Assembly: GCA_963920765.1 (NCBI GenBank)
Contig: OY987246.1
Span: 2,420,501 to 2,484,500, forward strand
Length of the DNA stretch: 64,000 bases
From: Ulota crispa
Taxonomy: Eukaryota; Streptophyta; Bryopsida; Orthotrichales; Orthotrichaceae
Direction of reading: 5' to 3'
Every line of letters starts with the position of its first letter. The stretch's first letter is position 1. This document shows, one piece after another, positions 1 to 12,400 of the stretch. Made by a program: the position numbers and the translations under genes. The notes under the pieces were generated by a model. It ran no database searches. It saw nothing but the letters and a program-made list of their open reading frames with translations, and was not told where the DNA came from.

Positions 1-335
1 AAGTCTGCAGAAGCGTAGAACCACACTTTAGCCAGGTAGGAAAAGGAAACTTGTCGAGAAAGATGGGGGAAGGAGGAGTTGTTCCATGTGACCAGTGGAA
101 TCATCAATGTTGCGAATTGACCAGATCTTTCACAGGACTTGGGACGTACAGGGCACTCCTGAATGCAGCAAGTTGTTTCTGCGCCATCGTACCTGAAGCA
201 GCAGGCGGCAGCATCATCATCATAGGGTTCTTCAACAAAGTACCTGGAGAGATAATTAAACCCATCCCTTTTCCTGGTACTGCTACGAGGTGACTCCAGC
301 CTCCAGGTGCCGTGACTGACTGCCATCCATAGCCA
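1..335 (-). CDS. possible Cys-rich exon, runs off left edge
   Basis: I do not recognise this. On the minus strand one frame is open for about 110 codons, from just after a TGA at 336-338 to the window start, with an ATG at 324-326. The reading is Cys-rich: two CC pairs and further single cysteines lie in the stretch encoded at about 130-203 (CCFRYDGAETTCCIQEC). Local GC is near 48%, well above the AT-rich spacers, which suits gene DNA. A pyrimidine-rich AG that could be a splice acceptor lies at about 243-255 on this strand, so the exon may be shorter. A second minus-strand frame (104-415) overlaps it and is about as long, so chance openness is possible. Neighbouring exons would lie left of the window. 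Confidence 0.25.
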
Positions 336-3005
336 TCAGGGTAGCAGGCCTCGTCACCAGGATAAGACGAAAGACGTAGTCTGTGGAGGTGGCCAGCATG
401 CACACACAATGTCAAGATTTATTGCAAATCGGGAGAGTTTCTCGCTTCATTTGACTTGGTTGCGTACCAGAGACGGGATGTAACTTACATTGGAGTCGCT
501 TCGTGCGAACCGGAGCTTCGGATGAGTCAGACAGGAAACACCACTGCCACTGTACGGGAAAAGCCGAAAAATAATCGAAAGTCAGCCGGAACTAATGTGA
601 AAAAAACCGATTGAATCTAAATTAACCTGCTAAAAACCGAACAAATTTTTGGAAAATTTCTACTTATAGTGTAAGTATACATGGAACAGCCGGTGCATGC
701 ACTAAAAACCGGATGAAAATAAGAAATGTAAGCATTTTGCGGAAAGAAGCTCAAAATCTCCCCGCACATTGACCACTGCAGTGACCAATTCCTAGGGGAA
801 CAAAATAATAACCTCCGAAGCAGAGAACAGCGGGTCCCTCGTGCTTGGCTAATATTGGAAATGATAACCACCAGTATCTCAGAATCGCAATCGGAATGGA
901 ATATGTGGCTTTTGATCCTGCTTTTCCAATCACAAGTGGCACCAAAATATGCCCTGAAAACTCGGTGTGTATGTTACTAAATCCTGCAAAGCGCCCGGAC
1001 GACGAACTCTCTTGCATCGTGAGGCTCTGCTTCAGGCCTCGCCGTCCGCATTTCGTGTCCTACACAAAGACAGATATGATTAGAGTTGCGTCAGTTTTAA
1101 CTCTGACAGCTCCTGCCTACCGGAGTTACGCAAGCTGCTTTCAGATGTCAAGGTCAATCGGATCAGCTTCTGCTACAGAAGGCAAAAGAGAGAGATTATA
1201 AGAAATGGAATTTTGTTTTTACGAGTCCAAGACGGCAATACATCCGTGGTCAGACAAGCTGTAATGTACAACTGTTGACACTTGACAGCCATCAGGAGCT
1301 AGCTTACTTACACAGCAGGAGTCTTTCGCTCGATTTACTGTCCCTTGACTCTGACATGTAATCTGCCCTTTTCAATCTTACCACGGAAATGTTTATTCCC
1401 TTCATTTTCTGTCAGCTGGCAATAATTAAGGCCTCCTCTCCCTACGAAAGGCAAAAAAACCTAAATTCGAAGAATTCTGCCAGAATCTAAATTCTGAAGT
1501 AAAGTATCGTTTTTCGTTTGGCTTTTTTCTCACCGGGACAGATATTTCGAAAGTAACATAAATCGTTTGCGGAAAATCAGTCCCGCATTTTACTGCAAAG
1601 AAACGGCAACATAGATGTCAGTGATTGCAACATTGTGCTACTGTGAGAAGGACATTGTGACACTTACGCTCACAAGAACTAGGAATGTAGCGCAACATAT
1701 AATTAGATTTCCTATGAATATTGAGGATATCATAAAAAGTTGCATCCATTTCACTTGTTGACTGCTAAACTATCTCAACAAACAAGTACAGAGTAAGCTT
1801 TCTAGGTTATTGTATTCAAAGAAGCACTATCACGCATGCATCATGTTGTTTGTACAGCTAGGTTCACTACTGACAAGTCAGAAAACAAGACAACTTGAAC
1901 CTATTATCTGGTGATTTTCGCTTGTTGTGAAGCGATATTCTGGCCAGGTGAGGTGGTTCGTGCACCGGAAAGTCGGTCCAATGGTGGAATAGCTTGATAA
2001 TTTTATGGATCTTGGAGGCTGGTGGAAGAAAGAATCAGAGAACATCCTTTCCTTACTTTGGCGACTTTGAGTGATCTCTGTTGAAACCTCCAAGATTAGC
2101 TTATCCGACGACTTTAAACACGTGCCCGTGACAAAGAGCTTCACTCCTTGACGGGATTGCTCAGGTATTATAACTTACTGTTTCGGATAGCAAGGCTATG
2201 GTCAAAAATGTTACCGTATTCAAGAACTTGCTCCGGAAATGAGACTAGCGAAAGACATGCCTGCACGCGGTGATTCAACAAAAAGAATAGTCGCGCATCC
2301 TCATTGCACATGCAAACAATTATAGCTTCCATGACTCCACTCGTTGCAACCCTGTCTCTACGCTCCATTTCAAACCAAAATTGTAGATGTGAAGTTAAAA
2401 TTGTGGAACCGTGGAACCACTTCTAAAGAAATCTAAACATTTCGAATCCGAGGAAAAATTTCCTTGTAAGTTTTAATTCGAAGGAATAAATAAATGAACG
2501 AAGAGAACTTCGGTTTCGTAGAAGTGCATTGATCAACAGGAAACTGCAATTCGACGAGGACGTCATAGCCATGATGTCGGTGACCAGGATGAAAACCTTG
2601 AAACAAAATTTGAAATGTGAGGTCCGTGACAAAGGAGAGAATCGAAGTTCGCATGGAGTTCTCGGCTTGGGAACCTTTGAGAACGGGTTGTGACGTTTCT
2701 GCTGACGACGAGGTAATGAGCTATCCGTTGTGGGAAAATTTGACACCACTATGGTTTTGTATTTGCTCTTGTTTTATTTTTTATTTTTATACTTATGGAT
2801 TTTAGTTGTCTTTATTTTTATACTTGTTGATCTTTATTGTTTTTATTCTCAATGAATGAATCTATGTGGATACTAAAACACCATAATTATATTACTTTGT
2901 ATGTACTAATAACGACATTAAAAACATTCCATGAACAGTACAGTAGTTGTAAGGATTAGGAAGGAAATCTCTGTAAACCCTTAGTACCAGTACTGTTGTC
3001 CCTCT
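336..3005. other. spacer, no supported gene
   Basis: Sequence of moderate GC (about 40-45%) down to about 2.75 kb, then a shift to AT-rich DNA. Several open frames of 60-118 codons occur on both strands, overlap one another and show no recognisable domain. It may be flank or promoter of a gene left of the window. No RNA gene, repeat array or transposon ends were seen. Confidence 0.5.
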
Positions 3006-3007
3006 TT

Positions 3008-3542
3008 AACCCATAAATCCCCAATCGACCATTTTTTGGTGGCATTTTTTGGTGGCTGCCCTAGTTGAAAGAATATATTTTTTGAAAAAATAAAAAAAAC
3101 ACTTTCATATAGTAAAGCAAGTTTAGTTTCCAACCCAATTTGAATCATGCCAATCCAAGCTAAACTCCATCAAGGAGAATTTTTCAAAAGCAAGCACTTT
3201 AGTATTTGCTACAATTATAAAATTTACTATGTTGGGAAACTAATGATGTTCTCTTCTTAAAAAATATTTCATTTTTTTGTTTTAGAATAGAATGTTCATT
3301 TTTAACCAATCATACCAAATTTTAAATTCTATGAAGTAATTTTGATGAATATTAAACTGTAAATGCTTCTAAATTCATTAAAGAAGAGTATGATTTTTTT
3401 TAATGTTTGAATGTATAAATAATTACTAAACATCATGGTTTTTATTTTTTTGTTTTGAAGTAAACTTCATCAAAGTTACAAAAGTATCATTTAATAACGC
3501 ATTTATGTTTTTTCCTTATCCCCTTAGGCATTTGGGGGTTAA
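3008..3542. mobile_element. MITE-like element with TTAACCC ends (intact copy)
   Basis: An AT-rich element of about 535 bp. It begins TTAACCCATAAATCCCC and ends GGCATTTGGGGGTTAA, so the ends are imperfect inverted repeats. It has no coding capacity. A second copy at 48309-49264 aligns along its length (shared blocks such as CCAACCCAATTTG and AACTCCATCAAGGAGAA) but is split by a foldback element. This copy therefore shows the unoccupied state of that insertion site, near 3205-3220. The element class is not certain. Confidence 0.6.
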
Positions 3543-6500
3543 TATGACAAGTTGGTCACCATAAAATTGTTGTCTTGGTTATCAAGTCTTCCCTATAAAA
3601 TTTTGGATAAGGTGAGTGCGCCCATACCTGATCAATTAAGCATTACACTCCACAGAGTTTGAGGCAATAAACAATTTTCCTTGTATGAAGATATGAAATA
3701 TTGGGATTACAAATTTTTCATGATTTTTACTGCAAAACCAAAATTATTATGATTTTTGGAAGCCAAAAAGTGTTCTTGAACCATGATCAATTTCTACGCT
3801 CATGCATTTTCACGCAATAAAAAGACTACTTTATGCTCATTATGACACTAGAAGCAAAGGACATGTGTCATGACTTTATTGTGAACACAATGCTATTGTA
3901 ACTAAAATTAAATTAGTGTCCCACGTAAGTCATTAAAGTTATTAATCAAACCATTTAAACCAATCAAAGCACAAAAGTTAAATAACATTTTCAGAAAATT
4001 GGCAGTAGCTGCTCATTACAAAACTCCAAGCTTTCACACCTTGCACCTAATTCAAACCAAGATGTTCAATAAATTTTTGAAATCAATCCTTGACAATACT
4101 TGGAATCCTCTCCTTTACTTATCAAGAATCCCATTAGTTACTAATCAAGAATCCCATCAGTTACTAATCAAGAATCCCCTCCGCTACTAATAAGGTATGG
4201 GGCGTGGTGGCAATGTGTACCTCCACCTTATTCATTGACAAATTGAATAGTAAGCATACGTTGATGACATATAAGTTTGAAATAATCATGTTGAAAGATT
4301 GAATCATTTTTTTGAAGATATGAAAATATAAGTCTATAGTATTTTGATGATGACTACTAGGGAGCACTTTATGTTAGGGCTCAAATTTTAGTCTACCACC
4401 AAGAATTACCAATGGGATTGCTCAAATCCTCAAATCATGTCATCAATTACGTTTCAATGCTTTATATTGTGGGCTGGCATAATTTGTGTTGTTGATGACA
4501 TGGTCACTTATGTGGTGAAATTTTGCTATCATAAATTACGCCCAATCCAGAAAGAAATTGAGTCATGAGAATGTATTAATCTAATTCAAGAATTTGGGCC
4601 TGATTAGCTCATTTGAATTGGGGACATCAATTGAGCCCAAGGGTTTTATGTCAAGACTCAATCAAAATTTTGGGTGTACTTAATGGTCTTGGAGAATGTG
4701 AAATGGGGCAACTCTCAATTAGGCCTTGGTCCTATTATAAAATAGCATAAAGATTGACTATAGAGATTTTGTTGAGTTTGTAATTACAAGTTTTTAACCT
4801 TATAACATTAGCAACTGAAAATTGTTAAGAAATCTTGGTGTAGAATTGAATAACAATAAACACAAAAACAAGCCTTGGTAAGCTTGACAATAGATGGCTG
4901 CTTCTCATCCATATCAAATAGTTCCTTGTTCAAGTAAAGACGCAATCATAAGCTATGGTGTATTGTGCCCAAATTAGTATTTCACATTCTTACTATATGC
5001 CTACTCTTGCATGGACATTTCTTCATTTCTAGTATAGGGCACTTGTATGTTCCCAAGTTCTATTTGCATGTACTTAATGTACCATATACTTAAGTTCTAA
5101 TATTCAAAGATCCTACCAAATATGGGTATCAATTACCTTTATCATATGACAATTGGAGCCTAAAATGCTCTATTACGGGTGGTTTTGTCATAACATTGAG
5201 ACAAATTTGAATTAGAAAGTTTGGTTGACCAACTGAATGAGTGTATAACAATCAAAGTTGCCATATTATCAAGTGTCATGTCATTGAGGTTAAAGTTTAT
5301 TGTATTTGCATATCACTTCTTTTAACAATTTGAAATACAAGGGCAATTTGCACTATATTCCACATTTCAACTTTAGAAGTCCTTTTCAATTTCATGTTTC
5401 TAGTTAATCTAGTTTTAAAGTACAATAAAAAATTTAAATGCTTCACAATTGTTTAAAAAGTGCAAAATACTTCATAAGGCAATGACACTTCAGCATCAAT
5501 TTTATAATTCATGAGCAACTAGAGTCTTTAGTGACATCATGTAAAATTAAAGAAGGGGAGACCACTCCTTATTGTAATTTCTCATGTTTTTGGTAGACTC
5601 TCTCCTTCTTTTGGTCTAAGCAACATTCAAAGTACTTGTTTTTTGGAAGAGCACCTATACTCCTACTTAGCTTTCAAAAAATGGTCTTCTTTAGGACTCT
5701 TAGTCGACTTTTTAAAATAATATTCAACTCAATTGTTGTAACGGAGTATATAGTTCCATTTTTTTGATCTACTCAATAGGTATATTATTATAGCTACCCA
5801 ATTGTATCACTTGAACAAGTGTTGTTTAGATTGTAATTCTCCAAAGATCAATATTGCTTAAGAGATGAAGTTGTTTCAGAAGACTCATATCACTTGACTT
5901 GACCCTTTACTTTAGCTAGTAGTTAATTTTTGTGCATGACCTTGGTAGTTCAAATTCCTTGTTGCTTTAGTTTTCCAAATGTACATGGTGTGTCACTTAG
6001 ACTTTTTTCAAATCCCTTTTTCCAACATCAAATTTGCATAGGTGAGAAAGAATCATTACAAAATTTGAAGTTTCATATATTTTGATTCACAATTTAGATC
6101 CTTGTACTTTAGATTCACCATTGTAAATTTGTATTAAATTTCCAAAAATATGTAGTCCTCTTTGTTTATTTTGTCTGAACTAATGCACAACAACACCTCG
6201 ATTGCTGAAAGACTCTTGTTTTTCTCTCTTCTTTATCTCTTGTAAGGCTCTAGATCTCCTTGCTTATCAAGGTTTCATTGACATTTGTTTGGAAGGAATG
6301 CAAAATCTTAATGTTGACAACATATTGTTTGCAAAAAAAATTAGTGTATCACATTATTAAGGGCATTTGCACAATATTGTGGATTTCAATTTGAGCCATT
6401 ACATTGTAAATAAAAAATTGCGTTGATTTGCAAAACAATGGGAGATACATGCAACACAATAAAATATCTTCTAATGTTTAAGGGTTTAAAGACCTATAAT

Positions 6501-7084
6501 GACATGAATAATCTATAGTTGTTTAAACATATTTTTTGTTACTTTTTTATTTTATAAGGAGTCTTGTTTCTTAAAAATAACACACATGTTAAGCATATTA
6601 AGTAGGTTTGGCTTTCTTCTTAAATCAATCATAGATTTGGTTTTTTTGTTTTTGAGCTAAGCTAACATAATGAACATTTTTCAGTACATTGCAAGTTGAA
6701 GGTGGAAGCACATAACCCCATTTCAAAACACTTAATGACACAGTTTAGTTTGTTTTATGTTGCTCTACAATCCAATACATCAACACCAATTTTGTTAAGA
6801 ATGTCACATTTTAAACAGCTGCCATGAAGTTTTTTGGGGTCTTGTATTAAAAAATGCACAACAATTTCAAATCTCCATGTTGAATGTTTTGATGGTTTAT
6901 AGAAGTTACGTGATAAATTAATTTAATTTGACTTTCTTTTTGATGTAGTAGCAAAACAGGGCATTTCAAACATTGATATTTTATAATTGTACTAGATACA
7001 AACACTTATTACACCATACAAGCGCTATATGGTTTGAAAAAATAAACACCTTCAAATATGTTTGTATGCCCATATAAACTCTTA
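3543..7084. other. AT-rich intergenic DNA
   Basis: About 3.5 kb of AT-rich sequence without a supportable gene. A short tandem repeat lies at 4115-4192; otherwise I see no terminal repeats or protein similarity. It is likely old, decayed repeat DNA. Confidence 0.5.
4115..4192. repeat. 23-bp tandem repeat, three copies
   Basis: Three imperfect copies of a 23-bp unit built round ACTAATCAAGAATCCC. The last copy is the most diverged (CCTCCGC in place of CATCAGT). It is noncoding. Confidence 0.7.
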
Positions 7085-7814
7085 CTCCCTCTGTCTTCGA
7101 AAAAAACCCGTGTTTGAGAATTTGGGGGTTAAGAAATATTATCAACAAATTGTAATCGGAAGCTATTGGATATTAGGTTAAAATTATTCCAAACATAGTT
7201 TTAAACTTTTAAAGAATTAATGTTTTCTAAAAAGAAAAGGAATTTAGTGCCAAAGTTTTGAAATTTCAAGTGTTTTGTTGTTGTTGCTGATAATTAGAAA
7301 AAAGATTGATATGAAGTGTTTCAATGCAATTGTAAGTAAAGAACAAGTTAGCCTAGTTGCCCAAGTTGTCCCATCTATCAAAAACCAAATCTTTAATATC
7401 GATACTATTAATGATTCTAGGTTAATGATAGACACAATTTACAAACAAAAATCACTAAATCAAGTTTGCAATACTAACATTTAAACAGGAAAAAAGATTT
7501 TTAGACAAATGTTATGTAAATTTCCGCTTTATTATTCATTTATAATTTGGTTTTCAGGTTCCCCTTGAGAAGAGCCGTATGAGGCCGTAGGCTCACGTAC
7601 GGTTCTGGAAGCCAAGCCCTTGCGGTGATGCATTAACAATTAATGAACATAAAATGCCCAAAAATATCACCAAACACGCCAAGCAATTAATGTTTATTTT
7701 AGAGATAAACATAGGTTTGTTTTGTGACAAAAATCAAGTCAACATACAAACACAAGTTTTTTTTTAGACAAAAAATAAGTCAAAAAAATAGGTTTTTTTT
7801 TGAGACAGAGGGAG
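7085..7814. mobile_element. Stowaway-like (Tc1/mariner) MITE
   Basis: A 730-bp AT-rich element with inverted ends CTCCCTCTGTC at the left and GACAGAGGGAG at the right. A TA lies on each side (7083-7084 and 7815-7816), the target-site duplication expected for Tc1/mariner elements. The CTCCCTC...GTC end resembles plant Stowaway termini. There is no transposase, so it is non-autonomous. Its interior contains a GC-rich insert with a group II intron domain V (7572-7605). Confidence 0.7.
7572..7605 (+). other. group II intron domain V-like sequence
   Basis: A 34-nt segment matches the form of group II intron domain V: the 5' strand GAGCCGTAT with the catalytic AGC near its base, a 14-nt upper hairpin (7581-7594), and the 3' strand ACGTACGGTTC with the two-nucleotide bulge region. 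The upper helix has one G-G mismatch and its loop is not a clean GNRA, so it is probably decayed. It lies in a GC-rich island of about 75 bp (7556-7632) inside very AT-rich DNA. Such introns in plants are organellar, so this is most simply a nuclear copy of mitochondrial (or plastid) intron DNA. No intron-encoded protein or other domain was found. Confidence 0.6.
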
Positions 7815-9366
7815 TACATGGTTTCATTTGAGTTTTTTGTGAAAATATTTTTTTGCCCATGACATCCATCCAAATTAACTACTTAAAACCAAATGCCCAT
7901 TGTACTCTAGTTTTTTTGCCCCCCACACAATTGCAAGGAGCTCCAACCTCAAGAACCTCAAACCATATTCAACAACCCTAAACCCTACCTCAATACGCCT
8001 AAAATGGCATTTAACCCAAACCCTACCTCAATACCCCAATGAAAAACAGGCCAAGTCTATCTTTTTTTTGGGCTTCATCTGCCCGTAAAACTCCAAGCAG
8101 ATCAAAAATTCGGGCAGCTCAAATTTTTGGGTAGCCTTTACAACTTCGGGTAGGTACATTTGGACCCTAAGGTCTAAATCCTAAACCGCTCAAAATCACA
8201 CCTACCATCAAACTAAAACTTCTCATAACTTTCATTTCATTAATTAAAATTGAATGATTCAAAACTCCCTATCTATATATAATTCTAAAGAACCTATTTT
8301 GTGTTTGTAATTTTTTTAAATGCAAGTTTAAATTTTTTTTTGGGTTGCCCGACCCATGCTTGTTTTCCATAAATTCATTTTTAACTTCTTCAATAAATGT
8401 CAAAATGAAGAAAAAATTAGATGCCCACGTAAATTTTTGAATTCCCCATCATCCATAAAAGTTTCAAAAAATCACACAAAGTAGTTGAGTTGTAAGCAAG
8501 GCTTTTTTTTTTTGGGCCTCCTGGCGCCAGATTCAATACAGTAAGATTCTATTTAAACGAATATGCTGTTGTCCCTCTGGAAATGCTCCACACAGGAGAG
8601 GGCATGTAGCATTGCTACAATTCAAAAAGAAAACCCTGGTTGTAAGTACATTCCCAAAACCCCAATACCACTTGGGCCTTTAGGGGCTAAACAAAGGGTT
8701 TCCACTTTGAATTTCAGTAAGGTATGTACACCCAAAAGTGACACTTACTTTAGATATGGTAATTGGGAGGGTCTGTTGAAAATCTAATGGCATGTGCGTG
8801 TTAGGAAATGAGTACAGATTCATGAAAAATTGTTTTCGGAATTTTTTGAGATTGTATGAATAAATCATGAATTGTTGAAGGTGACTCCTTAGATTGACCT
8901 ATTGTGAACACTAGACTCTTGGAAATGCGACAACAAAAAACCATGTCATGACAACAAAAAACCATGTCATGACAACAAAAAGGTAATGTCACACTCAATC
9001 ATAAACCGCCACCTACACAATTTCTGTTTCTTGATGTGAACCTGCGTATCTCATTTGGGTGCATGTGTGTCTTATTTGGGTGCAAATGTGCTACATTTAG
9101 GTTTAATTTTAGATGTCACTCAATGGCTGCTGTTACTGAAGGGTGTACATACCTTAGATGCCTGGTCTGACAAAATGTCACATACTCAAAAGTCTGAAGA
9201 AATCTGGCATGTCAAGGTTTGAAACCCTCTAATGGAGCAAGTGAAGGATATCTAGAAGGTCGACAGCATGGTCACAACTCACAAGTCACAACCTTGGTGC
9301 TTACTAAAGTTAACCTCAGACTGAGGAATGTGAAGAATTCTGCGGTACTTGTGAATTGGTGACGTG
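7815..9366. other. AT-rich spacer upstream of SET gene
   Basis: No gene is supported. The sequence is AT-rich to about 8.5 kb, then rises in GC toward the SET-domain gene. It contains a small tandem repeat at 8929-8980. Open frames of 60-75 codons have no recognisable features. Confidence 0.5.
8929..8980. repeat. 21-bp tandem repeat
   Basis: About two and a half copies of a 21-bp unit, GACAACAAAAAACCATGTCAT. Each unit contains the near-palindrome CATGTCATG. No function is apparent. Confidence 0.7.
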
Positions 9367-9380
9367 TTAGGGTTTAGGGT
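9367..9380. promoter_or_regulatory. double telo-box upstream of SET gene
   Basis: TTAGGGTTTAGGGT, that is two plant telomere-type units (AAACCCTAA on the minus strand), lies 55 bp before the start codon. Telo-boxes are known promoter elements in plants. Function here is inferred from position only. Confidence 0.5.
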
Positions 9381-9423
9381 ATAGAATGCAAAGGAACGCA
9401 CGAAGCAGCAGCATTTTCATTTC

Positions 9424-9438
9424 ATGCATCAGCAATGA
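9424..9438 (+). promoter_or_regulatory. four-codon uORF overlapping the SET gene start
   Basis: ATG at 9424 opens a reading frame of four codons (Met-His-Gln-Gln) whose TGA at 9436-9438 overlaps the main ATG at 9435-9437 in an ATGA overlap. If the transcript starts upstream of 9424, this minimal uORF would place a terminating ribosome on the main start codon. Transcript start is unknown. Confidence 0.35.
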
Positions 9439-12400
9439 CGGGCGAGGATTCAGAGCAATTCGAGGATCTCTTGCACTGGGCAACGTCGAAGGGCATCGCT
9501 GATGCACCTCCTGAGCTACATCTTAAGCCTGGACGTTCTCCACCTTTGGGCTTTTCATTACGAATTGCCACCTTTGCAGACGCTGGCGGGTAAGCTAGCA
9601 CGGCATTATGCTGTTGTTTTTGCTGTTGTTGTTGTATCGCGTTCGAATTACGAGATTTCTAGGTCATGCTCGTATGTCTCGGCCCATGCATATGTTCGGT
9701 TTAGGGTGTTAGTTGTGTCTGTATTAGGAATTCTTGCAAGAGCGTTCGGAACGAGGCGATGAGACCGTGACGATGCAGGAGAGGACTCGCTGCAGCGCGA
9801 GATTTGAAATTGGGAGAATTAATCTTGCGGATTCCTGAGAAGGCGCTGATGAATGGGAAGAGCGCCAGACAAGACGTCGAGTTTGCACGGGTACTGGCTT
9901 TGTATCCTTCACTGTCGGATGTACAGGTGAAGTCTTCTCACAGATCTTCAATCCTCGGTTTAGACACTAAATCCTAATAAATTACACTACAGTTTAGACA
10001 CTAAACCCTAAATTACGAAACAGTTTAGATACTAAACCCTAAATTACACTACAGTTTAGACACTGAACCCTAAATTACACTACAGTTTAGACACTAAACC
10101 CTAATAAATTACACTACGTTGCTCTCTTGCTCTATCCGCCATCGTAAATGCAATGTCTTTTCGTTGATGTCAAAGGTCAACATAGTATTCTTGATGATCG
10201 GACGAAAACACCCTTGGAAATCAATGAGCAGTGAACCAAATAAGGTAATCTAGAATTTTTTGTGCACAAGCTGGAGTTCATTGCAGTGATGCTTGATAAT
10301 GGAACAAATCGCATCGAAGTGAGCCAATTCAAAAAAATATATTGTGCTCCAGAGTATATTGTGGTGCATTGGAAAGGGTGCACGCTATATACTGTACTAC
10401 TCGAGAATATTATGTCAAGAGATAAACGTGTCTACTGTATCAATTATATGAAATTGTTAAGAGAGTGAACAGAGCTGCCGCGTGTCTAGTTTGGGTATAA
10501 ATATTTGAAGTTGTTACGGTAGCTTGCAGTAGAAGAGACAAGGTTTTACCTAACAACTCGTTCTGGACTTTGCTCAGGTTTTGTGTGTGCACCTTTTGAG
10601 GGAAGTTGCAAAAGGCTGTGCTAGTGAGCGGTATCCATATTTGGTGCATCTCCCACGCCATTATCACACTGCAAGCTTTTACAGCTCATTTGAAGCGCAA
10701 GCACTGCAGGTAAGGTGGAGGATATTATTTTAATCACTTCAAGCATTTTGACATACGAGAAATGTGGTTCTTATTTGTTAGAGCTCTGGAGAGAACTTTA
10801 GATACAAGATCTAAATCTGCTGAGATCAAGTACTTGATAATATTGATAATTTCTTATGCAATCTTCAAAGTGGGAGGTTGGAGATCACTATTAGTGACAG
10901 GTAGCAACCAAATTTTTCCATTCAAGGATCAGTGGCCATAAACATGAACCTAAGTTGTACAAACTCCTCTTGCTAATTTTACGCGCACCAAATGAAAGAA
11001 GTGAATGTGTAATTATTAATTTGAATCAGTTGTGTACGATTTTTGTATTGACTTTCAGGTAGAGGATGCGGTGTCGATGGCCGAAGGGGTTGCCCAGGCC
11101 TCCCGTGAGGAGTATCTAGAGGCTCGTCCAGTTCTGGAGAAGCTGGCCTTAGGACGACGCTTCTCCAATCTTCAAGCATGGCGATGGGCATCTGCCACCG
11201 TACGTGAGTGCCTCCACTCCTGGTTTTTTCAATACCTGGTGGTCCCTAATGTGCAGGTTTGTATGAAACTTATCTTGAGGATTTGCGGTGCATGTGCAGA
11301 TATCGTCACGCACTTTGTACATCCCTTGGGATAAAGCTGGCACACTGTGTCCAGTTGGGGACTTGTTCAATTACGCATGTCCAGGGATATTTTATGGAGG
11401 GGAGCGGCCTTCTGTAGAAGACGATGACTCCTTACATGGCCTTGAAATACGAGACAGACTTCGAGATGGAGGTTTTGAGCACGAGAGGGGTGAATACTGC
11501 TTCTATGCTCGCCAAGATTATCAGAAAGGACAGCAGGTAGGTTACTTTACCATCTGTGTCACTTTTAAGCATTGAACTTGATTTTGGGAGATCACTATAG
11601 AGCTGTGGATAGATCTTGTAGTAGAAAACTTATATGTGTTGTAATCAAGTTTTTATTACTATGCTCAAGTTCCTTATGCAACATTGAAAGTCAGAGGCTG
11701 TATACTACTATTGAAGGGATTGTAGACGTCTCCATTTCCATTCAAAGATCAATGGCCTTGAACATTTCGCCAAGTTGTACTTATGATAAGTGTTTGAATA
11801 GATGAGTTGGTGTTGATAACAGGGTTATATAGGAAATGGGAGGAGGTCCTTACAGATTTAGCTTCCTCTACCATGTATGTGGTCACGTCACTTCGCTGAA
11901 TTTTAAGATGTTAGTGTCGAAATCTATTCCTGAGCTCTGTTTCTAGGCTGGTGTATTTTTGACTCTTGTGAGTGGTGCAGGTTCTGCTCTGCTATGGGAC
12001 ATACACAAACCTTGAGCTTCTGGAACACTACGGATTTCTTTTACCCTTCAACCCCAGCGACAAGGTACAAATAGACCTACCCAGCGTTGAGGAACTCAAT
12101 CCGGGTGTTGCAGGGGGTTTTCAGGAGGCTTTTGTTTCGAACAAGAATCTCTACATCGATCATGAGGGGAAGCCGTCGTTCTCCTTGCTATCTAATTTGC
12201 GTCTCCGAGCTGCTCCTACTTCTTTGCTGAAAACTCGCCGACACTTGGCCCTTGCTGGTCAACAGATCTCTCCCGAATCTGACCGAATTGTGTTCCAGTG
12301 GCTGAAAGCTAAGTGCCAGGGGATGCTGGCCAAGTGTGCAACATCAGCCCATGCTGACGAGCTGTTGCTGGAGTTTCTGAATGACCATCCTTCCGTGGTG

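Noticed and set aside
845-1201. 118-codon plus-strand frame
   Set aside because: No recognised domain and overlap with open frames on the other strand; no supporting start or splice signals.
7572-7605. A functional group II ribozyme
   Set aside because: Only domain V is recognisable; no domain I, no intron-encoded protein and no flanking exons were found, and the upper helix is mismatched.
9958-10117. A true telomere or telomere array
   Set aside because: Units are 31-34 bp with a single AAACCCTAA each, not contiguous telomere repeats, and they lie inside an intron.
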